Source: Nocardia rhamnosiphila NBRC 108938 (GTDB lineage: Bacteria; Actinomycetota; Actinomycetes; Mycobacteriales; Mycobacteriaceae). Taken from it: 64,000 nt of DNA. The stretch lies in contig NZ_JOAJ01000008.1 of NCBI RefSeq assembly GCF_000720425.1, forward strand, positions 424,044-488,043, written 5' to 3'. The notes below the pieces were generated by a model. It made no database searches and was not told where the DNA came from. It was given only the letters and a program-made list of their open reading frames with translations. How positions within the stretch are numbered: position 1 is the first letter of the stretch; every line of letters starts with the position of its first letter. This document shows, piece by piece, positions 53,429 to 62,286 of the stretch. The translations under genes and the position numbers were made by a program.

Positions 53429-53449
53429 CCGCGGTGGGCCGCGTCCGGT

Positions 53450-54586
53450 TCAGCACCGGTACGCGGTGACCGCGTCGAGTACCCGGTGGATCTGATCCCG
53501 GGTGAGCATGGGCCACAGCGGTAACCGGACGATGCTCGCCGCGAACCGGGCGCTGCGGGTGCACGGAGCGGGCGTCCGGCCGTATTTGAGCCCGGCCGCG
53601 CTGGAATCGAGCGGTACATAGTGGAACGGCGCCACGATCCCGCAGTCGGCGAGATGCCGGATGAGGCCGTCGCGGGCCTCTTCGGTCGGCATACGCAGAT
53701 AGAACAGGTGCGCGGTGTGACGCCGGTCCGGCGGCACCGACATCGGCGCCACCCCGTACTCGGCCGCCCAGGAGCCCAGCCCGGCCGCGTAGGTGTGCCA
53801 CACCCGGTGCCGGGCGCGCTGGATGGTGTGGAATTCGGCGAGCTGGGCGTCGAGCACGGCGGCATTGAGCTCACTGGGCAGATAACTGGACCCGATGTCC
53901 TGCCAGGAGTACTTGTCCACCTGACCGCGCAGGAACCGGGCACGGTCGGTGCCCTTCTCCCGGATGATCTCGGCGCGGCCCATCAGGATGTCGTCGGAGA
54001 GCAGCAGTGCCCCGCCCTCGCCGCAGTGCACATTCTTGGTGTCGTGGAAACTCTGGGTACCCAGCGTGCCGAGGGTGCCGAGCGCGCGTCCCCGCCAGGT
54101 TCCGCCCAGCCCGTGGGCGTTGTCCTCGATGAGTGCGAGACCGTGCCGGTCGGCCAGGGATTGCAGAGCGGCCATATCGGCGGCCACTCCGCCGTAGTGC
54201 ATGACCACGATCGCCTTGGTGTGGTCGGTGATCGCCGCCGCGGCGGCCTGCGGGTCGATATTGCCGGTGGTGCTGTCGATATCGACGAAAACGCAGGTCG
54301 CGCCGTGGACCGCGAAGGCCGCGGCGGTGGAGGTGAAGGCGAAACTCGGCACGATCACCTCGTCGCCGGGCCCCAGCTCGAGCAGGAGCGCGGCCAGTTC
54401 CAGCGCGTGGGTGCACGAGGTGGTCAGCAGAACGTGCCGGGCGCCGGTGATCTCGGCGAGTTTCGCGGTGGCCGCGGCCGTGAACGGGCCGTCACCGTGA
54501 CAGTGGTCGGAATCGAGTACGGCGGTCACATTCGACAGTTCCGCGGCCGACCGATAGGGCCGGCTGAAGATGATCCGCCCGCTCAC
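53450..54586 (-). CDS. DegT/DnrJ/EryC1 sugar aminotransferase (WecE-like)
   Basis: 378 residues, fold type I PLP enzyme. Lys184 in SFHDTKNVHCGEGGALLLSDD forms the Schiff base; Asp155 in LIEDNAHGLGG contacts the pyridine nitrogen; TTSCTHALELAALLL binds phosphate. The FHxTKN-xxxGEGGA form is characteristic of WecE/RffA, which makes TDP-4-amino-4,6-dideoxygalactose. The GTG start at 54586 overlaps the GT2 stop by four bases. No 4,6-dehydratase or acetyltransferase is nearby, so the sugar is not defined. Confidence 0.9.
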   Translation of the reverse strand: MSGRIIFSRPYRSAAELSNVTAVLDSDHCHGDGPFTAAATAKLAEITGARHVLLTTSCTHALELAALLLELGPGDEVIVPSFAFTSTAAAFAVHGATCVFVDIDSTTGNIDPQAAAAAITDHTKAIVVMHYGGVAADMAALQSLADRHGLALIEDNAHGLGGTWRGRALGTLGTLGTQSFHDTKNVHCGEGGALLLSDDILMGRAEIIREKGTDRARFLRGQVDKYSWQDIGSSYLPSELNAAVLDAQLAEFHTIQRARHRVWHTYAAGLGSWAAEYGVAPMSVPPDRRHTAHLFYLRMPTEEARDGLIRHLADCGIVAPFHYVPLDSSAAGLKYGRTPAPCTRSARFAASIVRLPLWPMLTRDQIHRVLDAVTAYRC

Positions 54587-55737
54587 CCGGCCGCCGCCTC
54601 GGCGGGCCGGTGCCCGGCCGTGGCCGTCATCTCCTCCGGTGGCCGGGGCGTCGGTGATTCCACCGTGAGATACAGCGGTTTGCCGACCAGGATGTGCAGG
54701 ACCACCCCGAGGTATTCGGCGATGAGGCCGAGGGAGAACAGCACCGCCCCCGAGCACAGCAGCAGCACCACGATGATGGAGGCCCAGCCCTCCGGGTCGG
54801 CGCCGTCGCCGGTCAGCGCCGTGTAGATGATCACGCCGGCCAGCACCGCCCCGGCCAGCGCCAGTGTCACACCGAGCAGGCTCACCAGGCGCAGTCCGCG
54901 GGTTCCGGTGCACAGCACCATCTTCCAGAACAGCGAGAACAGTCGCCGGTAGTTGTAACCGGATTCGGCCCGGCCCTCGGTGCGTAACAGCACGGGGACC
55001 GTCGCCGTCCGGCCCACGACCCAGGTCAATGCGACATCGAGATAGGCGCCGTTGGCGGCGACCTCGGCCAGCCGGCGCCCGATATCGCCGCGGATGAGCC
55101 GGAAACTCTCGAACCGGGTGGAGGCCGGGAAGGCGAAGAGGGTGGCCAGCACCAGTTTCGCGCCGCGTGAGGTGAGGTTGCGCAGTGCACCGTGCGGCCG
55201 GGTGTTGGTGGGCCGGGAGTAGACCAGGTCGGCGCGTTCGCGATACGCGGCGTCCAGGAACGCGGCGAGACAGGCCGGGTCGTGCTGCCCGTCCTCGTCC
55301 ATGGTGACGATCCAGCGACCCCGGGCGGCGGCCAGCCCGGCGATGGTGGCCGCGTCCTGTCCGTAGTTGCGGCTCAACCAGATCACTCGGACCTGCGGGT
55401 ATTCGCGGGCAAGCCGCTGCAGCACGAGATCGGAGCGATCGGGGCCGTGATCGTGGACCAGCACGATCTCCGCGACGCGGAAGCCGATCCCGCCGGGTGT
55501 CGCGGTGGGTACGCCCAGCGCGTGCAGTTCCCGCACGAGCGCGGTGACGGTCTGTTCGCCGCGGTACACCGGGACCACGACCGAAATACCGCATACTTCG
55601 GGCGAATCGGATTCGAAGCCCGGGGACGGGTAGTCGGTTTCGGGTCGTAGGGCCGCGGCGGCGAGATCAGGGATGGAGCGGGCCGCCGGCGGCCGATCGG
55701 CGGCCCGGGCGGACACGAAGCTGGGAGAAAACGGCAT
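54583..55737 (-). CDS. GT2-family polyprenyl-phosphate glycosyltransferase
   Basis: 384 residues. GT-A domain: ISVVVPVYRGEQTVTALVRELHAL, VLVHDHGPDRSD and DEDGQHDP (DxD at 147-149), IWLSRNYGQDAATIAGLAAARG. Two C-terminal membrane helices (LVSLLGVTLALAGAVLAGVIIYTAL and SIIVVLLLCSGAVLFSLGLIAEYLGVVL) match ArnC/GtrB/PpgS enzymes that charge polyprenyl phosphate with a sugar at the inner face. A 45-residue extra N-terminus precedes the domain. Stop overlaps the aminotransferase start, so they act together. Confidence 0.9.
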   Translation of the reverse strand: MPFSPSFVSARAADRPPAARSIPDLAAAALRPETDYPSPGFESDSPEVCGISVVVPVYRGEQTVTALVRELHALGVPTATPGGIGFRVAEIVLVHDHGPDRSDLVLQRLAREYPQVRVIWLSRNYGQDAATIAGLAAARGRWIVTMDEDGQHDPACLAAFLDAAYRERADLVYSRPTNTRPHGALRNLTSRGAKLVLATLFAFPASTRFESFRLIRGDIGRRLAEVAANGAYLDVALTWVVGRTATVPVLLRTEGRAESGYNYRRLFSLFWKMVLCTGTRGLRLVSLLGVTLALAGAVLAGVIIYTALTGDGADPEGWASIIVVLLLCSGAVLFSLGLIAEYLGVVLHILVGKPLYLTVESPTPRPPEEMTATAGHRPAEAAAG

Positions 55738-55903
55738 TGGCGAGATCGACTTTCGACGGTGGATAACGCGTGCCGGGTCTCGATGACGCTGGTGAGCCCG
55801 AGAAATGCGAACTCTAGCAGGTGCGGTGCGGACAGTGGGGCCGGATTCGCAAGCGCGTCGTTCCGGCCGCGGAACCCGGTGTGGGCGGTAGGGTCTGGGA
55901 CCC

Positions 55904-58225
55904 GTGGCGGATGGTCGAGCCGAGAGTCGGCGGGATGTGTTCCGGTGGGGTCTGGTGTGCGCGGCGGGGGTGGTCGCCGCCTATCTCGCTGTCCTCCTGG
56001 CGAATTCCCGGCATTTCTACACCGACGACACCGAGTCCCAGTACGCGCCGCTGTGGGTGATGACCGGCCGTGCCCTGCGCGAGGGCAGGTTCCCGGTGCT
56101 GGTGCCGGAGAACTGGCTGGCCGGCAATTACGCGATCGAGGAAACCGGTCTGCTCAACCCCCCGCAGCTGCTGATCGATCTGCTCGCGGTCTCGATGGAC
56201 GATCTCGCGCTGTACGCCACGCTGGTCAAACTGCTGTTCGCGGTCGTGCTGGGGCTCGGCGTATACCGGGTCTGCCTGGCCTACGGCGGCCGCCCGGCCT
56301 GGTCGGCGGTGGCCGGCGTGGCCTTCCCCTGTAGCGGTTTCCTGCTGTTCTTCGACGCCGCCAGCTGGATGACCGCGTTCACCGGAACCGCCTGGCTGGT
56401 GCACGCCTGGGCGTCGGGTGTGCGCTACGCCCGCGGTCGCGGGGGACCCGTCCCGGTTTTCGTCTTCCTCTACCTGACGATCTCGGTGCAGTACGTGTTT
56501 CCCGCGGTGGAAGCGGCCGTGCTGTTCGCCACCGTGCTCATCGGCGAATTCGTGTATCGGCGGCAGTGGGCGCCGGTGGTCCGGCTCGCCCTGGTGGCCG
56601 GATGCGCGGCGGCGGCCGGGCTGGCGACCTATCTACCGAGTCTGCTCACCGCGGAGGTCACCTGGCGCGGTGCCTCGGAGATCCGCAACGACCAGTTCCT
56701 GGCCGTGCCGTGGTCGGAATCGCTGAACGCCAGCCTGCCCAGTACGTTGCCCGCCTTCACCTCTTGGTGGGGATACGTGCAGCCACTGCCCATGGTCTAT
56801 ATCGCCTGGTTCCTGATCCCGGCGCTGGCTTTCGTCGACTGGAAACGCGCTGCGGGCGCGGCGCGGGAGCTGAGCGGGCCGGCCGTGTTCGCCGTCCTGA
56901 CTCTGCTGTGGACCGCCGGGCCCGGGACCATGGGTCCGCTGCGCTGGCCGGCCCGGGTACTGCCGATGGTCGCGCTGGCCCTGCTGGTGCTGGTGTGCGT
57001 CCTGCTCGGCCGGTTCGGCACGGTCGCCGGAACCCGCCGCCGCGGTGTCGCCGCCGCGGTACTGGTCGTCCTGCTGCTGGCGCGTTCCGCCGCAGCCGCG
57101 CCGGCGGAGGCGCCGGGCCACCTGCTGGCCGCGGCCGGGGTGGGCGCGCTGGGGGCGGCCGTGGTGTGGCTGGGCCGGACCCGCGGGCGGACCGCGGCCT
57201 GCCTGCTCACACTGGCCGCGGTGGCGCCGATCGCCTATCTCCAGGTGCACGCGGCTCAGCCCACGCCCATGAGCTGGAATCTGCCCACGAAACGGTCGGA
57301 GATGAAAGCGGCCTTCCCCGATTTCCCCGGCACCACCCTGCAACTGGGTGACCGGGCGCTGATCGCCCCCGGCGAACGCACCCTCGACGGCGCCTACGGT
57401 TCGCTGGCCTTCGGTAACTACGCGAAGAATCTGGAGGCCGACTATGTGGGCGGCTACACCCCCAACGGTCATTTCTACTTCGGCCATCTGCTGTGTATGC
57501 GCTGGGACGTCAGCGTCTGCCCCGACGCCTATCGGCGGGCCTTCGCGCCGGAACCCGAGACCGGGCGGCCCCTGGTGGATCTGATGCTCGTCGACCGCGT
57601 GGTGCTGCAGCGCGCGCTGTTCCCCGGGGCGCGCGAACAGCCCGCGCCCGCGGGCTGGAAATGGGTGGACTATCCGGGGCACGAGCAGTACATCGCGGTC
57701 CTCGAACGCGAAGGCGGTCCGGTGTCGGGACGCACCGGCCGGGTAGCCCACACCGAAGGTGTCGCCGTCGGTGCCACCGCCGAATCCGACACCACCAGCC
57801 GGGTCCGAGTCGATTCGCCCGCCGGTGGCCGGATCGTTTTCGCCCGGCTGGGCTGGCCGGGGTACCGTGCGCACCTCGATGGCCGGCAGCTCCCGATCGA
57901 TGTGGTCGCGAACAGTTTCGTCGCCGTGGACATCCCGCCCGGCACCCGCGGGGGCGAACTGGAACTGACCTGGCGGCCGCCCGGCTGGAAGATCGGCGCC
58001 GTGCTCGCGGCAGCCGGACTGGCCGGTCTCGCGGTGTTGGAGATCGGCCACCGGCGTGGCCGCCGACGTCATGCCCGACCGCCCGCTGCATCCGCCGGAC
58101 CGGCTGTACTTCCCGTCGGCCCGGCTGCACCGCCCGCCGACCCGATGGCTTCTCCTGATGACCTGACGGCTCCGCCCGCCGGTCCGGTGGCCGGCGGGCC
58201 GGGTCCCGTCGCCGCGCGCCCGTGA
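55904..58225 (+). CDS. YfhO-like GT-C membrane glycosyltransferase candidate
   Basis: 773 residues, about 12 TM helices in the first 470, then a soluble extracytoplasmic domain (about 480-700), one TM (GAVLAAAGLAGLAVLEIG) and a Pro/Ala tail. First extracytoplasmic loop has Asp41-Asp42 in RHFYTDDTESQYAPLW, the usual place for GT-C catalytic acids. Homologous layout to YfhO, which transfers lipid-carried sugars to envelope polymers. GTG 55904 lies 9 nt after TAGGGT. Divergent from GT2; the next gene (GtrA) overlaps its stop. Confidence 0.8.
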   Translation: MADGRAESRRDVFRWGLVCAAGVVAAYLAVLLANSRHFYTDDTESQYAPLWVMTGRALREGRFPVLVPENWLAGNYAIEETGLLNPPQLLIDLLAVSMDDLALYATLVKLLFAVVLGLGVYRVCLAYGGRPAWSAVAGVAFPCSGFLLFFDAASWMTAFTGTAWLVHAWASGVRYARGRGGPVPVFVFLYLTISVQYVFPAVEAAVLFATVLIGEFVYRRQWAPVVRLALVAGCAAAAGLATYLPSLLTAEVTWRGASEIRNDQFLAVPWSESLNASLPSTLPAFTSWWGYVQPLPMVYIAWFLIPALAFVDWKRAAGAARELSGPAVFAVLTLLWTAGPGTMGPLRWPARVLPMVALALLVLVCVLLGRFGTVAGTRRRGVAAAVLVVLLLARSAAAAPAEAPGHLLAAAGVGALGAAVVWLGRTRGRTAACLLTLAAVAPIAYLQVHAAQPTPMSWNLPTKRSEMKAAFPDFPGTTLQLGDRALIAPGERTLDGAYGSLAFGNYAKNLEADYVGGYTPNGHFYFGHLLCMRWDVSVCPDAYRRAFAPEPETGRPLVDLMLVDRVVLQRALFPGAREQPAPAGWKWVDYPGHEQYIAVLEREGGPVSGRTGRVAHTEGVAVGATAESDTTSRVRVDSPAGGRIVFARLGWPGYRAHLDGRQLPIDVVANSFVAVDIPPGTRGGELELTWRPPGWKIGAVLAAAGLAGLAVLEIGHRRGRRRHARPPAASAGPAVLPVGPAAPPADPMASPDDLTAPPAGPVAGGPGPVAARP

Positions 58226-58692
58226 CCGATTCCGCCGGACACCCGGCGACCTCGCGCGACAGCCCGCTCGCGGAAGCCGCCGACCCGGGCCCGCTGCTCC
58301 GGCTCGTGCGTCGGCAGGAACTGGCCTTCGCGGTCGTCGGCGCCGTGAACACCGCGATGGGAATCGGCCTGACCGTCGGGTGGCTGTGGCTGCTCGGGAC
58401 CGCCGTGCCGCCGTCGGTGGCGGTGGCCGCCGCGTACGCCACCGGTGTCGGGATCGCCTTCGTCCTGCACCGCAACCTCGTATTCCGCGTCCGCGGCCGG
58501 GTGTTGCGGGATTTCGCCGCGTTCGTGGCCGTCAACAGCGGCGGACTGGTTGCCAACGCCCTGCTGCTCGAACTCGCTGTCACAGTGCTCGGTTTTCCCC
58601 GAGCGCCGGCCGCGGTCGTGGTGATGGGCACGGTCGCGGTCGGCAGCTATTTCGGCCACCGCTCGATCTCGTTCCGCCGACCGGTAGGTTGA
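58222..58692 (+). CDS. GtrA-family membrane protein (flippase-like)
   Basis: 156 residues, four TM helices typical of GtrA: ELAFAVVGAVNTAMGIGLTVGWLWLLG, VAVAAAYATGVGIAFVLHRNLVFR, RDFAAFVAVNSGGLVANALLLELAV and AAVVVMGTVAVGSYFGHRSISFRR. The HRNLVFR and HRSISF motifs are characteristic. Proposed to move polyprenyl-phosphate sugars across the membrane. GTG start overlaps the YfhO-like gene by four bases. Confidence 0.88.
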   Translation: MTDSAGHPATSRDSPLAEAADPGPLLRLVRRQELAFAVVGAVNTAMGIGLTVGWLWLLGTAVPPSVAVAAAYATGVGIAFVLHRNLVFRVRGRVLRDFAAFVAVNSGGLVANALLLELAVTVLGFPRAPAAVVVMGTVAVGSYFGHRSISFRRPVG

Positions 58693-58697
58693 ACCCC

Positions 58698-58928
58698 ATG
58701 TCGGAGGAAACCATTCTGGACCCCACCTTGCTGAATCTGCTGGCGTGCCCGCAGGACAAAGGTCAGCTGCATCTGGTGCGCGCCGCCGACGGCGCGGATC
58801 TGCTGTACAACCCGCGGCTGCGCCTGGCCTATCCGATCGACAGCGGTATCCCGGTGCTGCTCGCCGACGAGGCGCGTCCGGTCGACGACGCCGAGCACGC
58901 CGATTTCGCCCGCCAGTACGGGGAGTGA
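58698..58928 (+). CDS. Trm112-family small protein
   Basis: 76 residues: LDPTLLNLLACPQDKGQLHLV...YNPRLRLAYPIDSGIPVLLADEARPVDD. Only one cysteine of the usual CPxCxG pair remains (ACPQDKG), so zinc binding is doubtful. Trm112 activates methyltransferases in eukaryotes; the bacterial role is unknown. ATG 58698 is exactly 7 nt after TAGGTT (58685-58690), another leaderless layout, though the gene lies 5 bp after gtrA. Positionally equivalent to Rv1684. Confidence 0.88.
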   Translation: MSEETILDPTLLNLLACPQDKGQLHLVRAADGADLLYNPRLRLAYPIDSGIPVLLADEARPVDDAEHADFARQYGE

Positions 58929-58937
58929 TCGCCCGGG

Positions 58938-59582
58938 TCAGGGCTCACCGGCGGCGGTCGAGTCCTGACCCAGATCCCCGGTGAGATAACGCTGCACCGT
59001 GGGCCCGACGGCCGCGACGAGCTGCGGCAGCGGCAGTCCGCTCACCGGCTGGAGGGCCAGGATCTTGCGGGAGATCACCAGGCCCGCCATCTGTGAGGCG
59101 GCCAACGCCACCCGGAGCCGGCCGTCGTCGGCATCGGTCGCGATCCGCTGCCGCACCCGCTCCAGCACCACAGACAGGAGAAAATCGCGGGCCAGCGAGG
59201 TATCTCCGCTCGCCACCAGACTGCGCACCAGTGCCACCGCGCCGGCGCCCGCCGGGGAATCCCACAGGCCCACCACCGCGGCGACGATGGTTTCGCCGAG
59301 CCGGTCCAGTGGTACCGCGTCCACCTGCCGCAGCACGATCTCCGGGTCCACCGGTAGTTCCACCACCGCGGCGAACAGTTGCTGCTTGGTCCCGAAATAG
59401 TGGTGTACCAGCGCCGGATCCACTTCGGCGTCCGCCGCGACCGCCCGGATGGAGGTTTTGTCGAATCCGGATTTCGCGAACCGCTCCCGGGCAGCGGCGA
59501 GGATCGCGTCCCGGGTGCCGGACCGGCCGGGACGGCGGCCCGGCCGGGTCGGACGCGGGCCGGCGGGTTCCGCCGCGCTCAT
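58938..59582 (-). CDS. TetR-family regulator
   Basis: 214 residues. An Arg/Pro-rich N-terminus then HTH (RDAILAAARERFAKSGFDKTSIRAVAADAEVDPALVHHYFGTKQQLFAAV) and a TetR C-domain (ETIVAAVVGLWDSPAGAGAVALVRSLVASGDTSLARDFLL). Last gene of an ATPase-permease-TetR operon; ATG overlaps the permease stop. Being in the operon, it likely represses it through the dyad at 61191-61210. The positional equivalent in M. tuberculosis is Rv1685c. Confidence 0.92.
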   Translation of the reverse strand: MSAAEPAGPRPTRPGRRPGRSGTRDAILAAARERFAKSGFDKTSIRAVAADAEVDPALVHHYFGTKQQLFAAVVELPVDPEIVLRQVDAVPLDRLGETIVAAVVGLWDSPAGAGAVALVRSLVASGDTSLARDFLLSVVLERVRQRIATDADDGRLRVALAASQMAGLVISRKILALQPVSGLPLPQLVAAVGPTVQRYLTGDLGQDSTAAGEP

Positions 59583-60436
59583 GCGGTACGGCGGCGTAGC
59601 GTGGCCGCACCCAGGCACAGGGCGACCGCCGCGAACGCCGCCACGATCGCCAGATCCCGCCACATCAACCCGGTCGGGTCGGTGTGCACCGAGACTTCGT
59701 GCAGCGCGTCGACCGCATAACTGAGCGGCATGACATTGCTGATCACCTCCAGCCAGTCCGGTAGCTGAGCGCGGGGTACCAGCAGGCCGCACAGGAAGAT
59801 CTGCGGCGCCGCCACCAGCGGCATGAACTGCACCGCCTGGAATTCCGTCCGGGCGAACGCACTGCACAGCAGCCCCAGCGCGACCCCCAGCACGGCGTCC
59901 ACCATCGCGATCAGCACGACCCATCCGGGATTCCCGGCGGCGTCCAGACCCAGCAGGCCGAACGACACCAGGCAGGCCACCGCTGCCTGCGCGGCGGCCG
60001 CGAGGGAGAACGCCGTGCCGTACCCGCCGAGCAGGTCGAGTTTGCTCAGCGGTGTGGTGAGCAGTCGTTCCAGCGTTCCGGAGGTGCGTTCGCGCTGCAT
60101 GGCGATCGCGGTGATCAGGAACATCACGATGAACGGCAGAATGCCGAGCATGCTGATCCCGATGCGGTCGAACGGGGTCGCGGACTGTGTGGGCGGGGTG
60201 GGGACGTCCCGGTAGATGAAGTAGAGCAGGGCCATCAGCAGGGCCGGTACCACCAGGATCATCGCCACTGTCCGGTGATCGTTGCGCAGCTGTCGCAGAA
60301 TCCGGGTGGTCGTGGCCAGATACGCCCGCCCCGGGCGGGGCCCACTCGAGTGGGGCCCGCCGGACCCCGTCCGGCCGGCGTCCGGGATCGCGGTCGATGC
60401 CGCTCGCTGTGTCGATGCCGCTCGCTGCCCACTCAT
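59579..60436 (-). CDS. ABC-2 type exporter permease
   Basis: 285 residues, six TM helices: VAMILVVPALLMALLYFIYRDVP, IGISMLGILPFIVMFLITAIAMQRERTSGTLERLLTTPLSKLDLLGGYGTAF (coupling segment), AAAAQAAVACLVSFGLLGL, VLIAMVDAVLGVALGLLCSAFARTEFQAVQFMPLVAAPQIFLCGLLVPRAQLPDWLEVISNVMPLSYAVDAL, and a last TM. Partner of the ATPase encoded just upstream (overlap of four bases). Substrate unknown (Rv1686c equivalent); probably an antibiotic or lipid. Confidence 0.93.
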   Translation of the reverse strand: MSGQRAASTQRAASTAIPDAGRTGSGGPHSSGPRPGRAYLATTTRILRQLRNDHRTVAMILVVPALLMALLYFIYRDVPTPPTQSATPFDRIGISMLGILPFIVMFLITAIAMQRERTSGTLERLLTTPLSKLDLLGGYGTAFSLAAAAQAAVACLVSFGLLGLDAAGNPGWVVLIAMVDAVLGVALGLLCSAFARTEFQAVQFMPLVAAPQIFLCGLLVPRAQLPDWLEVISNVMPLSYAVDALHEVSVHTDPTGLMWRDLAIVAAFAAVALCLGAATLRRRTA

Positions 60437-61164
60437 ACCGGAGCTCCCATCGTGATGAGGGCGAGAAACGCTTGTTCCAGGTTCTGTTCACCGGTGTGTT
60501 CCCGCAGCTCGTCGGGACTCAGCTGAGCCAGCAGATCGCCTTCGCGCAGGAGCAGCAACCGGTCGCAGTGCTCGGCCTCGTCCATCACATGGCTCGACAC
60601 CAGCAGGGTTGTCCCGCCCGCCGCGAGTTCGTGGAACTGTTTCCACAGCTCCACCCGCAGCACCGGGTCCAAGCCGACCGTGGGTTCGTCGAGAACGAGC
60701 AGCTCCGGTCCGGCCACCAGCGCACAGGCGAGCGAGGCCCGGGTCTGTTGTCCGCCGGACAGTTCGTCGCCGCGCTGCGACTGATGGTCGAGCAGCCCGA
60801 CCGCGCCCAGGGCGGAGTCGACAGCGTCTCGACCGGCTCCGGAGAGCGCCGCGAAGTAGGCGACATTGTCGCGCACGCTGATATCGGCGTAGATGCTCGG
60901 CGCCTGGGTGACATATCCGATCCGTCGCCGCAGCGCCGCGCTGCCCGCGGGCAGCCCGAGCGCGGTGATCTCCCCGGCCGCCACCAGCTGGGTTCCGACG
61001 ATGCTGCGCATCATCGTGGTCTTCCCGCAACCCGACGGGCCCAGTAGCCCGCTGATCGAACCGCACGGAATGGTCAACGAAATATCGTGCAGCACTTCGC
61101 GTTTGCCGCGCCGAACGGTGAGGTTGCGCACCTCTACCGCGGCGGTCGCGCCCGTATCGGGCAT
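60433..61164 (-). CDS. ABC exporter ATPase
   Basis: 243 residues. Walker A GLLGPSGCGKTTMMRSIVG, Q-loop GYVTQAPSIYADISV, signature DELSGGQQTRASLACALVAGPELLVLDEPTVGLDPVLR, switch His in LLVSSHVMDEAEHCDRLLLL, typical of the DrrA/CcmA subfamily. First gene of the operon (Rv1687c equivalent). Start ATG 61164; the intergenic dyad at 61191 lies 27 bp upstream. Confidence 0.93.
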   Translation of the reverse strand: MPDTGATAAVEVRNLTVRRGKREVLHDISLTIPCGSISGLLGPSGCGKTTMMRSIVGTQLVAAGEITALGLPAGSAALRRRIGYVTQAPSIYADISVRDNVAYFAALSGAGRDAVDSALGAVGLLDHQSQRGDELSGGQQTRASLACALVAGPELLVLDEPTVGLDPVLRVELWKQFHELAAGGTTLLVSSHVMDEAEHCDRLLLLREGDLLAQLSPDELREHTGEQNLEQAFLALITMGAPV

Positions 61165-61190
61165 GGTCGGCCCCTATTCATCGAGTGTTG

Positions 61191-61210
61191 AATTCATTCT
61201 CTGATGAATT
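61191..61210. promoter_or_regulatory. Operator dyad upstream of the ABC exporter operon
   Basis: Perfect AATTCAT-N6-ATGAATT (20 bp), AT-rich, between the divergent exporter operon and mpg. A second TTCATC/GATGAA pairing surrounds it. Candidate site for the TetR protein encoded at the end of the operon. Confidence 0.6.
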
Positions 61211-61341
61211 ATTCGCCGACTGGAGCCGGCCCGCAAGACCCCGGCGTGATCGATCTGTCGACCCCGCTTGTCTGTGCCCCGGATCTCGACCGCCGACGCC
61301 CCCGCGGCACCTGGTCGGTGCAGGCTGCGACAATCCACGCC

Positions 61342-61962
61342 GTGAGTGCTGAGGAACTGGCAGTTGATCCGCTGACCGCCGCCCAGCGTCTGCTCGGCGC
61401 GATTCTGTGGTCGGGCCCGGTCGGCGCCCGCATCGTCGAGGTCGAGGCATACGGCGGTGATCCGGCCGGCCCCTGGCACGACCCGGCCGCCCATTCCGGC
61501 CGCGGCCGGACCCCGCGTAACGCGGTGATGTTCGGTCCGCCCGGCCACCTCTACTGCTACCTGAGCTACGGCATGCACACCTGCGTCAACATCATCAGCG
61601 GACCCGACGGTGTGGCCAGCGGCGTGCTGCTGCGCGCCGCCGAGATCGTCGCCGGTCACGAGACGGTGCGCGGCCGTCGGCCGGGCGCCCGCACCGAAGC
61701 GGACCTGGCCAAGGGCCCCGGCAACCTGGGGAGCGCGCTGGGCATCGGCCTGGCCGACTACGGCACCGATGTCTTCGATCCCGGATCCCCGATCCGGCTG
61801 GAACTGGGCCGCCCGATCGACCCGGCGCGGATCTCCGCCGGACCGCGCGTCGGGGTGAGCAGCGAAGCCGATCGCCCCTGGCGCGTCTGGCTGCCCGACT
61901 CCCCGGCCGTCTCCACCTACCGCCGTAGCCCACGCGCCCCGCGCATCGACGAATCCGCCTGA
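61342..61962 (+). CDS. mpg: DNA-3-methyladenine glycosylase (AAG/MPG family)
   Basis: 206 residues. Removes alkylated purines. Family blocks: [93 protein letters not shown] and [18 protein letters not shown]; the catalytic Glu is in [11 protein letters not shown] at 61342 fits alignment to Rv1688 from memory; GACAAT ends 7 nt upstream (leaderless-like). An in-frame ATG at 61204 overlaps the dyad and is rejected. Confidence 0.93.
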   Translation: MSAEELAVDPLTAAQRLLGAILWSGPVGARIVEVEAYGGDPAGPWHDPAAHSGRGRTPRNAVMFGPPGHLYCYLSYGMHTCVNIISGPDGVASGVLLRAAEIVAGHETVRGRRPGARTEADLAKGPGNLGSALGIGLADYGTDVFDPGSPIRLELGRPIDPARISAGPRVGVSSEADRPWRVWLPDSPAVSTYRRSPRAPRIDESA

Positions 61963-62286
61963 TCGGCAGTCCGCCGCCCGATCGCAGCCTGCCCCGGGCC
62001 GGTCGCGCCGCAGGTATCACCCGCGGGCGACCGGTCCCGCCCCGGAGCCCCGGCGCACTTCGTAACCTCGGCCGCGGGCGTCGCTCCCCGCACGTGCCGG
62101 GTAGGCGGAACACCCGGCGAGCTCGACCGGGATTCCCGGCGTCGCCCGATCCCAGGCGCTGTCTCGGTGCCGCCTCGCACAGTGGTCCCGCCGCTCGCCG
62201 GGCTCCTCTCCGCCGCGCCGGCGCACCGCGGTGGCGATGGCCGCACCGGGCGTTATGTGGTTGCGGACGTAGGCGAAGATGGAGCC
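61963..62286. other. Intergenic region between mpg and tyrS
   Basis: 324 bp, GC-rich, no supported gene. Must hold the tyrS promoter, but no clear -35/-10 pair is seen. I found no T-box element, tRNA or strong repeat. Confidence 0.4.

Noticed and set aside
55738..55903. Possible additional small gene between GT2 and the YfhO-like gene
   Set aside because: No frame with a ribosome-binding site; treated as the shared promoter region.
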